Shown: positions 34,281 to 42,949 of the stretch, one piece after another
Layout of the letters: each line of letters begins with the position of its first letter
Numbering within the stretch: position 1 is the stretch's first letter
Source of the DNA: JAHBNG01 sp039028975
GTDB taxonomy: Bacteria; Chloroflexota; Anaerolineae; Caldilineales; Caldilineaceae
Direction of reading: 5' to 3'
DNA length: 64,000 nt
NCBI GenBank assembly: GCA_039028975.1
Contig: JBCCHB010000065.1
Location: forward strand, 1 to 64,000
Made by a program: the position numbers and the translations under genes
Notes under the pieces: model-generated
The model's input: only the letters and a program-made list of their open reading frames with translations
Databases searched by the model: none
What the model was told of the DNA's origin: nothing

Positions 34281-35123
34281 ATGATTTCCACATCTAATTT
34301 TCAATCAGCTGAGTTTCCGCAAGACTCAATCTCCTCAGCCAGGTTCCCAAGAGCCATAACAGTCCAAAAGTTTTCCTACAATCAGACGATGAAAGTCGTA
34401 GCTGTCTTGCTCTATTTTGTCATTGCGCTCTGGTCCTTCAGCACAATTGTGATGGTCGGGATGCCCAGAGAGGCAGTTATCGTAATCGGCTTTGTTCTAC
34501 TTTTTGGGTTGACCTGGTTCACCACGATTACGTTCTTTCAACCTAACCAGGTGGGTGCTGAATGGCATCAACTTGATGAAAGCAGACCTGCGCCACGCAA
34601 TGGTGAAAAATCTTTCATGGGGTATCATGGAGTAGTCGATGGTTTTTTTGAGAAACGCAGAGTTTGTCTGGCCAAGGCATACTATGGAGAGCAAATAAAT
34701 AGGCCAAAGCTTGAGTCTAAGATTGTGGTCATGGAACTTAATGTGCCCAGCCACGCGCGGTTTTCCGTCAAGGGCATTGCAAATCTACCGGATACGAATC
34801 AAAGTAGCGCTAGTCCTCAGAGCGCTAAACTAGTTGTGCTCGATGAAAATGGTGAGGCAGTGCATACTGCTGAAACAGACCAGCCAGCAGCAGCTCAACG
34901 ATTTAAGATCTACTGTACACCTAAGGATTTAATCCAGCCCTTACTCAATCGTCCGAAATTTTGGACGTATTTAGAGCAATTGACTGGCGATACCACCATT
35001 GAAGTTAGGGACGGGCGTTTGCGTTTTGAACAGATGGTTCCGCTTAATGACAATCAGGATTCAACTCAGGTTCTTCGATTTCTTGATGATTTAGCGGATA
35101 GATTAGAGGTGTATTACGCTTGA
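34281..35123 (+). CDS. Membrane protein of unknown function
   Basis: I do not recognise this 280-residue protein. Residues ~38-56 and ~62-86 are two hydrophobic membrane segments (VVAVLLYFVIALWSF, AVIVIGFVLLFGLTWF), preceded by a basic, Ser-rich N-terminus. The remaining ~190 residues are soluble with no cysteine motif; KPESKIVVMELNV-like beta stretches and a C-terminal helix (FLDDLADRLEVYYA) are visible. It is convergent with the phosphatase gene (17-bp gap). Confidence 0.6.
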   Translation: MISTSNFQSAEFPQDSISSARFPRAITVQKFSYNQTMKVVAVLLYFVIALWSFSTIVMVGMPREAVIVIGFVLLFGLTWFTTITFFQPNQVGAEWHQLDESRPAPRNGEKSFMGYHGVVDGFFEKRRVCLAKAYYGEQINRPKLESKIVVMELNVPSHARFSVKGIANLPDTNQSSASPQSAKLVVLDENGEAVHTAETDQPAAAQRFKIYCTPKDLIQPLLNRPKFWTYLEQLTGDTTIEVRDGRLRFEQMVPLNDNQDSTQVLRFLDDLADRLEVYYA

Positions 35124-35140
35124 GAGTTGAGAATTTCTAC

Positions 35141-36067
35141 TCAGTAGCGGATAGTGATTTCTGATGAGGTACTTGATAGTTGGTAGATAAAGCCTGGGCC
35201 TCCGTGACAGATGCCACCATCGAGATTGATGCATAAGTCATCTGCATAAATTAGCGGTTCAACTATAGTCTCTGGTGTTTGTTCTAAAACATGTGCAATG
35301 GGGGTGTGACCATGGAATAGGTCACGCCCTCCTAATCGCTCTAAAAGTTCAACAACCCGCTCTTTCCCTTCGGGCGTCTCGCTATAAAATGCATATCGTT
35401 CTGAGAATTCATTGAGTAGCCGCATCCAGATTCGTTGGCTTGAGCCGTTAAACATTTCATAAAAAGACTCGTTGATCTCCTCAATTGAATCCCCATATGT
35501 TGAGTACAACATAGCGTCTGCATGAATCAGCAGGTGATCGTCAATTAAAACCACAGCGGGCAAATTTTTCAACCACTCAACATGTCGCTCGGTTAACTGT
35601 TCCAAATCACTCCACACGCCACCATTCCGAATCCATGACCGAACGAATGTATTGCCCAGATCGACAATCTCACTATCCTCATCATCAGGTGAAGGCGTAA
35701 CGCCAAAGAGATTGGAAGCCATCAATAGCACTTCATGATTGCCAACAAGAGCAATCACGGCCCCGCCCGCGTCCTCTGCCTCATCTTGCAACTTCATAAT
35801 GAGGTCTATGCAGTCGATTCCTTGTGGCCCTCTATCGACGTAATCTCCCATAAAGCAGAGCACAGCTTCTTCACCAATCCAAGATAGTTCTTGATTGACC
35901 AATTCCGCTTCTTGAAGAATTTCGACCAGCGTTGTATAGCAGCCGTGGATATCGCCGATAATATAGATAGCCTTATGCACCTTAACATCCGAACGCTTTG
36001 TATCTTCTATAGTCTTTAAGAAAAAGATTTTCTGTGGTTTTGCCTCATCCCCTAGCCCCTTCTCCAT
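35141..36067 (-). CDS. PP2A-type metallophosphatase (protein or nucleotide phosphatase)
   Basis: The product has the three metal motifs of the calcineurin-like phosphoesterases: IIGDIHGCYTTL, FMGDYVDRGPQG and LVGNHEVLL. GHTPIAH near residue 253 completes the site. This arrangement is the PrpA/PrpB-like serine/threonine phosphatase family. The listed start (ATG 36067, 308 residues) makes the first ~25 residues come from a palindromic element (35998-36125); a GTG at 35980 (VHKAIYIIGDIHG) would remove them and gives a normal-size protein. The element probably inserted at the 5' end of this gene. Confidence 0.75.
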   Translation of the reverse strand: MEKGLGDEAKPQKIFFLKTIEDTKRSDVKVHKAIYIIGDIHGCYTTLVEILQEAELVNQELSWIGEEAVLCFMGDYVDRGPQGIDCIDLIMKLQDEAEDAGGAVIALVGNHEVLLMASNLFGVTPSPDDEDSEIVDLGNTFVRSWIRNGGVWSDLEQLTERHVEWLKNLPAVVLIDDHLLIHADAMLYSTYGDSIEEINESFYEMFNGSSQRIWMRLLNEFSERYAFYSETPEGKERVVELLERLGGRDLFHGHTPIAHVLEQTPETIVEPLIYADDLCINLDGGICHGGPGFIYQLSSTSSEITIRY

Positions 36068-36125
36068 GTGCGCTCCGCTATAGAGAAGGAGGGGTGGAAA
36101 ATCTTTTTCTGGATATCTATAGTAA
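35998..36125 (+). repeat. Palindromic element, family C-like, overlapping a gene start
   Basis: CTATAGTCTTTAAGAAAAAG and the reversed complement of the right end, CTATAGATATCCAGAAAAAG, match well, giving arms of about 26 bp. The ends resemble family C but with the shared CAGAAAAAG core. It overlaps the 5' end of the phosphatase gene on the minus strand. Confidence 0.6.
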
Positions 36126-36216
36126 ATAGAAGATGATAAACTTTATCGGTCTCAAAAAAACCAGAGTGAAGTGTAGCACGGAGGTTGGTGCATGTCAAAG
36201 TAGATGATTATGGCAC

Positions 36217-36310
36217 TATAATCGGCCAGAAAAGTTCTGTTTCCCCTATCAGAATTTCCTACAGTGGATTAATCCAGAGTCGAGGCAGAACTTTTCTGGC
36301 CAACTACACT
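36217..36310 (+). repeat. Palindromic element, family C, copy 3
   Basis: CGGCCAGAAAAGTTCTGTTTC at the left faces GGCAGAACTTTTCTGGCC at the right with a perfect GCCAGAAAAGTTCTG arm. It lies 24 bp from the end of the precorrin-2 dehydrogenase gene. Confidence 0.8.
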
Positions 36311-36334
36311 GAAAATTGGCGCGTCAACCGGGCT

Positions 36335-36985
36335 TTATGCAGGAATTGCTTCTGCATGGGTTTCTAGCAATTCTCGTACCAATTGTTCAAACGCAAACGA
36401 TTGCCCCCGTTTTAATAGATCTAACGCATCACTCTCCACCAATGCATACCAGAACTTTTTCCGTTCTTGGAAGGATGGGATTAGCTGAGCGACCTGTGGC
36501 CGTATGGATTGAGAATACCTGAGAAATTCAGCATACTCTTGACCAAAATCCTCCTCAAAACGCTTGCGCAATGTGGCAGCCAAGGCAGGGGCGGCCCCGC
36601 CTGTACCAATTGAGATGGTCAATTGGCCACGCCGCACTAAAGAGGCAGCATGAAAGTTGCATTGGTGCATTACGTCCATCACGTTAACAAGTTGCCCATT
36701 GGCTATTCCCTCGGCCCAAATCTCTTCATGAACAGACAGGTTACCTGTATTGGCAATCACAAGCGTAGCTCCCGTTAAATCACCTGGGCAATATGAGCGG
36801 GCAACCCACTCTACCTGCTCTTCTAAGACATATGGTAGCACAGCATCGTCAATTGAAGGGGCAATCAGGCGAATTCGGGCGTTCACATCCAACAGGCCGG
36901 GTATCTTCTGGACAATTTCCCCTTTACCACCAATGAGGATGACCAAACGATTGTTTAAGACTAAATTTATGGGATAGGTTTGCAT
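36335..36985 (-). CDS. Precorrin-2 dehydrogenase (siroheme synthase, Met8/SirC-type)
   Basis: The 216-residue protein carries an NAD-binding stretch (NRLVILIGGKGEIVQK, residues ~12-27) and the siroheme-family signatures NVMDVMHQCNFHAASLVRRGQLTISIGTGGAAPALAATLRKRFE. It turns precorrin-2 into sirohydrochlorin, and some members also insert iron. Siroheme is the cofactor of the sulfite reductase encoded at the other end of this minus-strand cluster. The Gly-rich loop reads GGKG rather than the common GGGxVA pattern, a minor variant. AAGGA lies about 10 nt before the ATG. Confidence 0.85.
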   Translation of the reverse strand: MQTYPINLVLNNRLVILIGGKGEIVQKIPGLLDVNARIRLIAPSIDDAVLPYVLEEQVEWVARSYCPGDLTGATLVIANTGNLSVHEEIWAEGIANGQLVNVMDVMHQCNFHAASLVRRGQLTISIGTGGAAPALAATLRKRFEEDFGQEYAEFLRYSQSIRPQVAQLIPSFQERKKFWYALVESDALDLLKRGQSFAFEQLVRELLETHAEAIPA

Positions 36986-37026
36986 TGTATCAGTTATTCC
37001 TTAATCATACTCCGGTTTTTTAAACA

Positions 37027-37138
37027 TTACACTGAGTCGCGATGACACAGAGATTCACCGAGTTCTCACAGAGATATTTCTTCTCTATTGAGTTTTTCTC
37101 CGTGTCGCTCTGTGCCTCCTCCGAGAGACTCTGTGTAA
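37027..37138 (+). repeat. Inverted-repeat element of CACAGAG type
   Basis: TTACACTGAG at the left end and CTCTGTGTAA at the right end are inverted; inside are CACAGAGATTCACCGAG and CTCACAGAGATAT repeats. CTCTGTGTC-type elements of this kind occur in many bacterial genomes. It lies between the siroheme and CysH genes. Confidence 0.5.
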
Positions 37139-37170
37139 CGCTCAGAGTTGAGTACAGTAGATCAAAGGGC

Positions 37171-37932
37171 TTAATGAGTACGCCCAGGCAGAACATGGGA
37201 TTTGCCTATCGAGCCGCTCTCTACTTGCGTATGAATACCACATTCGGTTTTGGCTATACCCTGCCAACGCCCAGAGCGCTCATCCCCGCAAGGCTCCGCT
37301 GGCTTGGTACATTGAGCACAGCCTATACTCGTATATCCTTCTAGATGAAGGGAATTGTATGGAAGATTCTCGCGACGAATGACTTGCCAGATTCGAACTT
37401 GGTCCCAGTAGGCGAGCGGGTTCACCTTAACCATCTGGTGTTTAACATCCCACTCGATAATCTGCGTCCGTGCCCGGCTGCTCGATTGATCCCGTCGTAT
37501 GCCAGTGATCCATGCATCTAGACCATCAAGAGACTGGGCTAAGGGAACCACTTTGCGAATCTGACAACATTGATCGGGTTCAGATTCCCAAAGGCGGTTG
37601 CCGTATCGTTGAAACTGCTGGAGCGGAGTAATATCCGAACGTCGAATGTCAAGCTGAAATTCGTATGTATCTTGAAGGTCTTGCCAGAGTGTATACGTCT
37701 CTGGGAACAGAAAACTGGTATCAACGGTGATTACTCGAATACCAGGGGAAAGCTTAGCCAGCCTATCCAGTATGATAATGCCGCTAGGGCCGAAGCTTGT
37801 CACTTGGGCAATCTTGCCACCAAAGGTCCAAAGGCTCCAGCGCAGTAGATCGTCTAGGGAAAGCGCTTTCAGTTGAAGGTTTAGCGCATCAAAGTGACTC
37901 TGTTGATTAAACAAGGGGGTTGCGTTAACCAT
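37171..37932 (-). CDS. cysH: Phosphoadenylyl/adenylyl-sulfate reductase with 4Fe-4S cysteines
   Basis: The 253-residue protein reduces adenylyl sulfate (APS) or PAPS to sulfite. It has TSFGPSGIIILD (PP-loop), VDTSFLFPETY, and the two Cys pairs C122-C123 (CCQIRK) and C205-C208 (GCAQCT) that bind a 4Fe-4S cluster. The catalytic ECGIH is at the C-terminus (C231). The cluster points to APS rather than PAPS. AGAGG lies 6 nt before the ATG. The gene is followed by the TrpD-like gene upstream of the sulfite reductase on the same strand. Confidence 0.9.
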   Translation of the reverse strand: MVNATPLFNQQSHFDALNLQLKALSLDDLLRWSLWTFGGKIAQVTSFGPSGIIILDRLAKLSPGIRVITVDTSFLFPETYTLWQDLQDTYEFQLDIRRSDITPLQQFQRYGNRLWESEPDQCCQIRKVVPLAQSLDGLDAWITGIRRDQSSSRARTQIIEWDVKHQMVKVNPLAYWDQVRIWQVIRRENLPYNSLHLEGYTSIGCAQCTKPAEPCGDERSGRWQGIAKTECGIHTQVESGSIGKSHVLPGRTH

Positions 37933-37961
37933 GTTTTTGCCTCTCTGTCATCACAGTTCGC

Positions 37962-38046
37962 TATTCTGTGGTCGTTTTGAGTACGGTCGTTTTCCGATGC
38001 CCTAACAGGCGGAGACTAAAATACCGGCTTAAACGGAGCTAAGTAT
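37962..38046 (-). repeat. Palindromic element, family A, minus orientation
   Basis: Read on the minus strand it starts TTATACTTAGCTCCGTTTAA and ends GGAAAACGACCGTACTC. Its first bases carry the stop codon of the TrpD-like gene (SSVSYT then TAG), so the element abuts or overlaps that gene's 3' end. Confidence 0.65.
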
Positions 38047-39076
38047 AAGAAACCGAACTTCTTTGAGCTGTGGCCAATCGATGGCTGGCTCTGCCAGTGG
38101 CGATGCTCTTTTGAACTTGCATCATCCCAGCGCTGATGCTTGGGACAATATCTAACAAAGTCAGAATTGTTGCCGCTGTAAAGATCGCTTGGTCTGCAAC
38201 AGGACCAGTGGTTCCAGAAAGAACAGCCATATTTAACTTGGCATGCTCCTCTACTACTGGCTCTAGCAGAACACGCTCTCTTTCAGGAAGCCCCACTTCG
38301 GCTGGCTCAAGGACGACATCCTGGCGAGCCTCTGTAGCAAAGATGTGGGTCTTGCGCCCTGAGGCCATTTCAACTGAGCCTTCCTCACCTTGAACCATCC
38401 AGCTACGCACGGTCCCCGTCTGGGAGGAGCGAATTCGCTCAATGTAATTGGCATGGAAAAACCCACTAATCTGGTTAGGTGCATCAGCAGGATTAAAGAA
38501 CTTCTCTATCGTGTTAAATAGGGTTCGTAGCCCAAACTGTCTGCGGATGGGCAATAAGCCGTGCCACTCTGGCACAAAGTGAACGGCACTGACATAACCA
38601 AACCCGACTTGCTCGATCATGCGTTCAACAGCAGTACAATCTAATGTATTTGGAATACCTAACGCGGCGAACACGCTCCCTGGCCCCACCCCAGACTTGG
38701 TAGGAACGTCGCTGTCTCCATGCAGCAGAACCGGCACGCCCGCCTCGGCCAGTAACACTGCAATGGCAGGGACCAACTGGGCAGTCTTTGACTTGCCATC
38801 ATAAGGTACTGCCAGATCCAGCAGGTCACCCACTTTAGGGGAAAGTGGCCGTACAAACTCATCACGAATCAGATGGGTGAAGCCATTGATCTCGTCAACG
38901 GCTTCACCCTTCACACGTTGGCTGATTAGAAATGCCCCCATCTGCGCGTCCGTAGCCTGTCCAAGCATCATCATACGCATGGCCTGGACGGATTCATCAT
39001 AGGTCAGATCTCGTTTAAGTTTTTCGCCACGACCTACAGCTTTGATAAATGGTTGAAAAAGAGTTATGTCAGTCAT
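38039..39076 (-). CDS. TrpD-like (anthranilate phosphoribosyltransferase family, YbiB-type) protein
   Basis: The ATG at 39076 is preceded by GAGG at good spacing; a start at 39184 would add a poorly matching N-terminus. The 345-residue protein belongs to the nucleoside phosphorylase II / TrpD fold: LTYDESVQAMRMMMLGQATDAQMGAFLISQRVKGE, YDGKSKTAQLVPAIAVLLAEAGVPVLLHGD, TKSGVGPGSVFAALGI and EWHGLLPIRRQFGLRTLFNTIEK. True TrpD has a KHGNR motif; here the corresponding site reads LLHGDSD, so tryptophan synthesis is unlikely. YbiB-type relatives bind nucleic acid. Its place inside a sulfite-reduction cluster is unexplained. Confidence 0.75.
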   Translation of the reverse strand: MTDITLFQPFIKAVGRGEKLKRDLTYDESVQAMRMMMLGQATDAQMGAFLISQRVKGEAVDEINGFTHLIRDEFVRPLSPKVGDLLDLAVPYDGKSKTAQLVPAIAVLLAEAGVPVLLHGDSDVPTKSGVGPGSVFAALGIPNTLDCTAVERMIEQVGFGYVSAVHFVPEWHGLLPIRRQFGLRTLFNTIEKFFNPADAPNQISGFFHANYIERIRSSQTGTVRSWMVQGEEGSVEMASGRKTHIFATEARQDVVLEPAEVGLPERERVLLEPVVEEHAKLNMAVLSGTTGPVADQAIFTAATILTLLDIVPSISAGMMQVQKSIATGRASHRLATAQRSSVSYT

Positions 39077-39273
39077 AGGAATTACCTCGTGCCTGGATAA
39101 GGTAGTTGTATACCAAAGCCATTCTGTCGGATACGACCTTGGTGTAAAGTTTCCACCAGAATAATCCGTTTTTGGCGACGCCACAAGGGTCGGAAGTGCT
39201 TAAGGATTACACGATTATTTTGTATATTAGTGCCATACTGCAATCGTATAGCCTATGTCCGACAAACCTGATA

Positions 39274-39828
39274 TTAAGCCAAAACCATCTCCTGCTCCGG
39301 CTGAAGCTGGAGAGTTAATGGGCGTCTGTGGTCGCTGGCAACATAGGTCAGTTCTATGGTAGCACCTTCAGCAACCGATGCAATAGCAGCTTGCATAGAC
39401 TCTTTTACAGCATCAAACGTTCCTTGGTTATTCGGATATTGAAGCCGATCCAGAATGACAATTTCCGCTGCTTGATTAGGAACACGGAGTCCAAGTTCGG
39501 CCTCTGCCTCCAATGCATGACGTGCTGCCTGTACAGATTCAAATAGAATGCGGATGCTCTCACTTAAATCATTACCAGTTGCGCGTTTGCGGTCATAGAC
39601 CAAACTCAAGCGCCCATCTGCCTGATCTAAACTATAGTCACCCTCGTCGCCAATGAGCAGAATGCCTGGGCCATTAGGAACGTGTTTATAATCAGCCACG
39701 TCAATCAGCAGACCTGGAAGCGTTCTCTCCTGAATCCAGCGGTGAAAAACGGGAATAATAGATGCAATGTCAAAGTCGTCTGGTGTCTCTAAGGGCAATC
39801 GTATCTTTAATCGTTTTGGTGCATTCAT
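39274..39828 (-). CDS. Conserved protein of unknown function in the sulfur-assimilation cluster
   Basis: I do not recognise this 184-residue protein. It has no cysteine motif, signal or membrane segment. The sequence contains FHRWIQERTLPGLLIDVADYKHVPNGPGILLIGDEGDYSLD (residues ~29-70), a long helix near 100-120 and PLTLQLQPEQEM at the end. AGGA lies 8 nt before the ATG. It lies between the TrpD-like gene and the sulfite reductase, so a role in siroheme-enzyme assembly or sulfite handling is possible but only by position. Confidence 0.6.
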   Translation of the reverse strand: MNAPKRLKIRLPLETPDDFDIASIIPVFHRWIQERTLPGLLIDVADYKHVPNGPGILLIGDEGDYSLDQADGRLSLVYDRKRATGNDLSESIRILFESVQAARHALEAEAELGLRVPNQAAEIVILDRLQYPNNQGTFDAVKESMQAAIASVAEGATIELTYVASDHRRPLTLQLQPEQEMVLA

Positions 39829-39892
39829 TGTCTAGTTCCTTCTCGTTCCTTATGATATGAATGTTTCTGTGCCGAAAATAGGAGACGGATCC

Positions 39893-39998
39893 CGGTGAAT
39901 TAGGATCGAGAATTTAATAAACCTAACGGAAGATCTCTCGGCTACCCGAGATGACAGGACCGTAGTTTCGGACTTTATTTGATCTTGATTCCTTAGCG
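39893..39998 (+). repeat. Dispersed repeat family B, copy 1
   Basis: GAAGATCTCTCGG-TACC-GAGATGACAG-ACCGTAGTTT also occurs at 47071-47170 and, inverted, at 44641-44690. Related sequence is near 61340. It lies in the 220-bp gap downstream of the sulfite reductase gene. Confidence 0.6.
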
Positions 39999-40052
39999 GA
40001 TCTTCTCCGTCCTCCGTGGTGTTGTTTAAGTCAAGATAAACGTATGCAAGCC

Positions 40053-42335
40053 TTAAACGGTAACACCACCAGCTAGCGCGCCTGCCATTCGGGCATCACA
40101 GGCGTGGGCGGCTTCTATAAATAGATTGGCCTCTTCTACCAAGCGATGGGCCGTATCCGAAGAGGGCGCAATGGGAGGGTGGGCATGGCGCTCAAAGAGG
40201 TAGTTAGCAAACTTCCCCTTGGCATATTTGTCATAAAACTTCTGGGTGTCGTAGAAGCGGGTTCGGAACTCGCTTACAATGCGCTCTGGATCATCACCAA
40301 CATCTAGGTACTCGTTCAGAACAAGCGAGCGGGCAGCCAATAACATAGCCTGGTACGCTTTCTGATCAGCCAATTCATAATCTCCCTCGTCCAGGGCAAC
40401 TAAGCCATCGAACGCGGCACCCTCGGCTTGAGCAATATTCATTGAGAAAAGTGAGACTACCTCGCCTGCGCACTCCCCAACTCCAATATCACCAATCGAG
40501 AATTCCCGTGGATCCCCCCAGTCACTGTAGATCTTGGGTTCAATCTCATAAGTTGGCACATCCGAGAAGGGTTTGATCATCGTCTTCACTTCTTTCTTAC
40601 CCAGTCGGCTGATCCAATCCTGGAAAGACTCGTCAGCTTGGCGTTCACTGGCGTAACGGGTGGTGATGACATCCAGTAATTCTGGAACATTTCGAGAGGG
40701 AACTGCTCCCAATGCCAGCCCGTACGCCCCCGCGTTCTCTTTCCATTTACCACCCAAAACAACTTGAAAATGAGGCACTGTGCGATTGTTGCGACGACGA
40801 CTGTTGCCAAAGAAGCCAATATCGGCAACATGGTGCTGCCCACATGAATTAAAACAGCCGCTAATCTTGATTTTCAGATCTTTAATGGCTGCGGGTAAGG
40901 TCGCATTTTGGGCCGCTAATCGGGTACGCAATTCACCTGCCAACCCTCTAGAGGAAGCAATGCCCAGCTTACATGTGTCCGTTCCGGGACAAGAGGTAAT
41001 GTCAACGATGGTGCCTGCTCCTCCTGTTCCCAGGTTGATGGCCGTCAGATCACTATATAGCCCAGGTAAGTCAGCTTCGGAGACCCATCGAAGAACAATA
41101 TTCTGCTCAACGGTGGTCCGCATGGTGTCACCTACATATTTACGGGCAATATCAGCTAGCTGCCAGGCTTGCTCAGATGAGATGTCGCCCAATGGCAGAT
41201 TCACGGTGACGACACAGTACCCAGGTTGCCGTTGATGGTAGACATTGGTGGAAACCCACTCATCAAACCCATGGGGCTTGCCTGCGCCATTTAGCGAGAT
41301 AGCTGGCTTGTAGGGTTGTTCATCATGGCTATGAATATCATCTAGAAACGATGTCCAGCGAGGGTCATGAGGAAGGGTAGCTCGTTCCTCATCAACTAGG
41401 CGGCGCATTTCGTCAATGCCTAAATTTTCAACTAGAAATTTGAGGCGGGCACGATTGCGATTCTTCTTCTCACCCAATCGAGCAAAGACTCGACAAACAG
41501 CTTGTGCTACGGGTAACGTCTCTTCCTCTGGTAGAAATTCGTAAAGGACCTTCGCTTGATGGGGTACAGTTCCCAATCCACCGCCAAGGTAGACTGTAAA
41601 TCCGCGTTTGGGAGTACCATCGATCTCTTCCACACGAGCCAAATACCCCAAATCATGCATCTTAACCAAGCCACATGCCTCGTCAGCACAGCCAGAGAAG
41701 GCAGGCTTAAATTTGCGACCAAAGTCCTGTACATCATCATGACCTAGCAAAAATTCCATAAGGGCATTGGAATAGGGCGTTACGTCAAAGGCTTCGGTAT
41801 TACAGACCCCGGCAAGGGGGCAAGCCGTTACATTGCGCACAGAGTTCCCACATGCCTCCCTGGTTGTGATGTCCACTGACGCCAGTCGTCGCATGAGATC
41901 AGGCGAATCATCAATGTGGGTATAGTGGAGCTGAAAATCTTGTCTTGTCGTTACGTGGAGAATGCCATCAGAATACTCATCGGCAAGCTGAGCCAAAAGA
42001 TCCAGCTGATCTGGGGTTAAGCCACCATAAGGCATCTTGATCCGCTGCATACCTGGCGCATCCCAAATCGTATCCGGTCCCTTGGTCAGCTCATCAGAAG
42101 GGAAGTCCAAGGTCTGGGTGTTGATCCCATCATGGCGCTGGCCATTATCATAGCGCTGGCCGTATGCCCCTCGGCGCAAGCGGGTCTCTGCAAAGACCTG
42201 ATCGCTTAACTTTCCTTGCCGCTTGAGTTCCATCTGATTCTCAAAAATATCGATTTCTTCTCCTAGTTCAGTGGGAATTTTATCAGTCAAATAGGCTTGC
42301 CAAGAGTCAGGTACCTCAACTGTAGCAGTTGTCAT
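40053..42335 (-). CDS. Siroheme sulfite/nitrite reductase with long C-terminal extension
   Basis: The ATG at 42335 has AAGGAG 8 nt upstream; the 760-residue protein is about 170-200 residues longer than typical ferredoxin-sulfite or nitrite reductases. Both siroheme/4Fe-4S Cys motifs are present: TSCPGTDTCKLG and SGCFNSCGQHH. Substrate-binding sequence VTTRQDFQLHYTH and GNSVRNVTACP are visible. The six-electron reaction makes sulfide from sulfite (or ammonia from nitrite). With CysH and siroheme genes alongside, sulfite is the likely substrate. The extra C-terminal ~170 residues (AYQAMLLAARSLVLNEYLDV ... HRLVEEANLFIEAAH) are helical and resemble a HEPN-type domain. Confidence 0.85.
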   Translation of the reverse strand: MTTATVEVPDSWQAYLTDKIPTELGEEIDIFENQMELKRQGKLSDQVFAETRLRRGAYGQRYDNGQRHDGINTQTLDFPSDELTKGPDTIWDAPGMQRIKMPYGGLTPDQLDLLAQLADEYSDGILHVTTRQDFQLHYTHIDDSPDLMRRLASVDITTREACGNSVRNVTACPLAGVCNTEAFDVTPYSNALMEFLLGHDDVQDFGRKFKPAFSGCADEACGLVKMHDLGYLARVEEIDGTPKRGFTVYLGGGLGTVPHQAKVLYEFLPEEETLPVAQAVCRVFARLGEKKNRNRARLKFLVENLGIDEMRRLVDEERATLPHDPRWTSFLDDIHSHDEQPYKPAISLNGAGKPHGFDEWVSTNVYHQRQPGYCVVTVNLPLGDISSEQAWQLADIARKYVGDTMRTTVEQNIVLRWVSEADLPGLYSDLTAINLGTGGAGTIVDITSCPGTDTCKLGIASSRGLAGELRTRLAAQNATLPAAIKDLKIKISGCFNSCGQHHVADIGFFGNSRRRNNRTVPHFQVVLGGKWKENAGAYGLALGAVPSRNVPELLDVITTRYASERQADESFQDWISRLGKKEVKTMIKPFSDVPTYEIEPKIYSDWGDPREFSIGDIGVGECAGEVVSLFSMNIAQAEGAAFDGLVALDEGDYELADQKAYQAMLLAARSLVLNEYLDVGDDPERIVSEFRTRFYDTQKFYDKYAKGKFANYLFERHAHPPIAPSSDTAHRLVEEANLFIEAAHACDARMAGALAGGVTV

Positions 42336-42792
42336 CGTGAATCTCCTTAGAATATTCAATTAAACTATAATGAGCAGATATATTTTTGAGCACAAAAAAA
42401 CCCCGCACAACAAGAGGAACCCATTCCGTCCCTGGAACGAAAATGCTTCCTAACGAATCCATGCCACATGTGTCTATTTACAACAGTGGGCTATATTTCT
42501 ACTCTTCACCGCTATGGCTTTGGGTCAAGAGCAATATAGAATGAAAACGTGCACGAAAGCTACGGCTTATCTGCTCGTTCTCATTTCAAGATGAATTCGC
42601 GGGAGCACAGGTCTCTATTGCTGAGCGGGATTTTATCCCTTAGCACTTCAGAATCTGATGCGGTTAACGCGCTTCGTTACGCTCTGTTAACTGTATCAGC
42701 GAGACAAGCGTCCCGCGTGATACAGATGCAACAATCAAAAAATATCATAATTTCCCTTGCTTGTGAGATCTCTAAACTCTTTTTGTAATCAG

Positions 42793-42895
42793 CCCTGTTT
42801 GTAAGCGGTCGTTTAGTCAGACTAGTATAGTGTGCTAGTAGGGTATCGGAAAACTACCCATCTCAGAACGACTGCAATATTAGAGTCAGGTCCGA
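42793..42895 (-). repeat. Palindromic element, family A, diverged
   Basis: AGCGGTCGTTTAGTCAGAC ... GGTATCGGAAAACTACC ... AACGACTGCAATATTAG fits the inner and right parts of family A (GGAAAACT then CGACCGCAATA). The left end is worn. Confidence 0.5.
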
Positions 42896-42901
42896 TTGCA
42901 T

Positions 42902-42932
42902 AGAAAAAGCCGGTCGATTGCTCGACCGGCTT
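42902..42932 (-). terminator. Rho-independent terminator on the minus strand
   Basis: AAGCCGGTCGA pairs perfectly with TCGACCGGCTT around a 4-base loop, and on the minus strand it is followed by TTTCT. The nearest minus-strand candidates upstream are the small open frame at 42950-43042 and the gene at 43386-43793. Confidence 0.75.
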
Positions 42933-42949
42933 AAGTTGCTTAGAGTTGG

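Noticed and set aside
33987..34291. Overlapping small plus- and minus-strand frames
   Set aside because: No ribosome-binding site, no recognisable motif and the two frames are shadows of each other.
42360..42480. Possible SAM or other riboswitch before the sulfite reductase gene
   Set aside because: No S-box, cobalamin or other known core could be recognised; only a GCGGGGTTTTTTT half-terminator is present with no partner arm.
42549..42788. 79-residue plus-strand frame
   Set aside because: No ribosome-binding site, no motif, and it overlaps only intergenic sequence; its composition is not protein-like.
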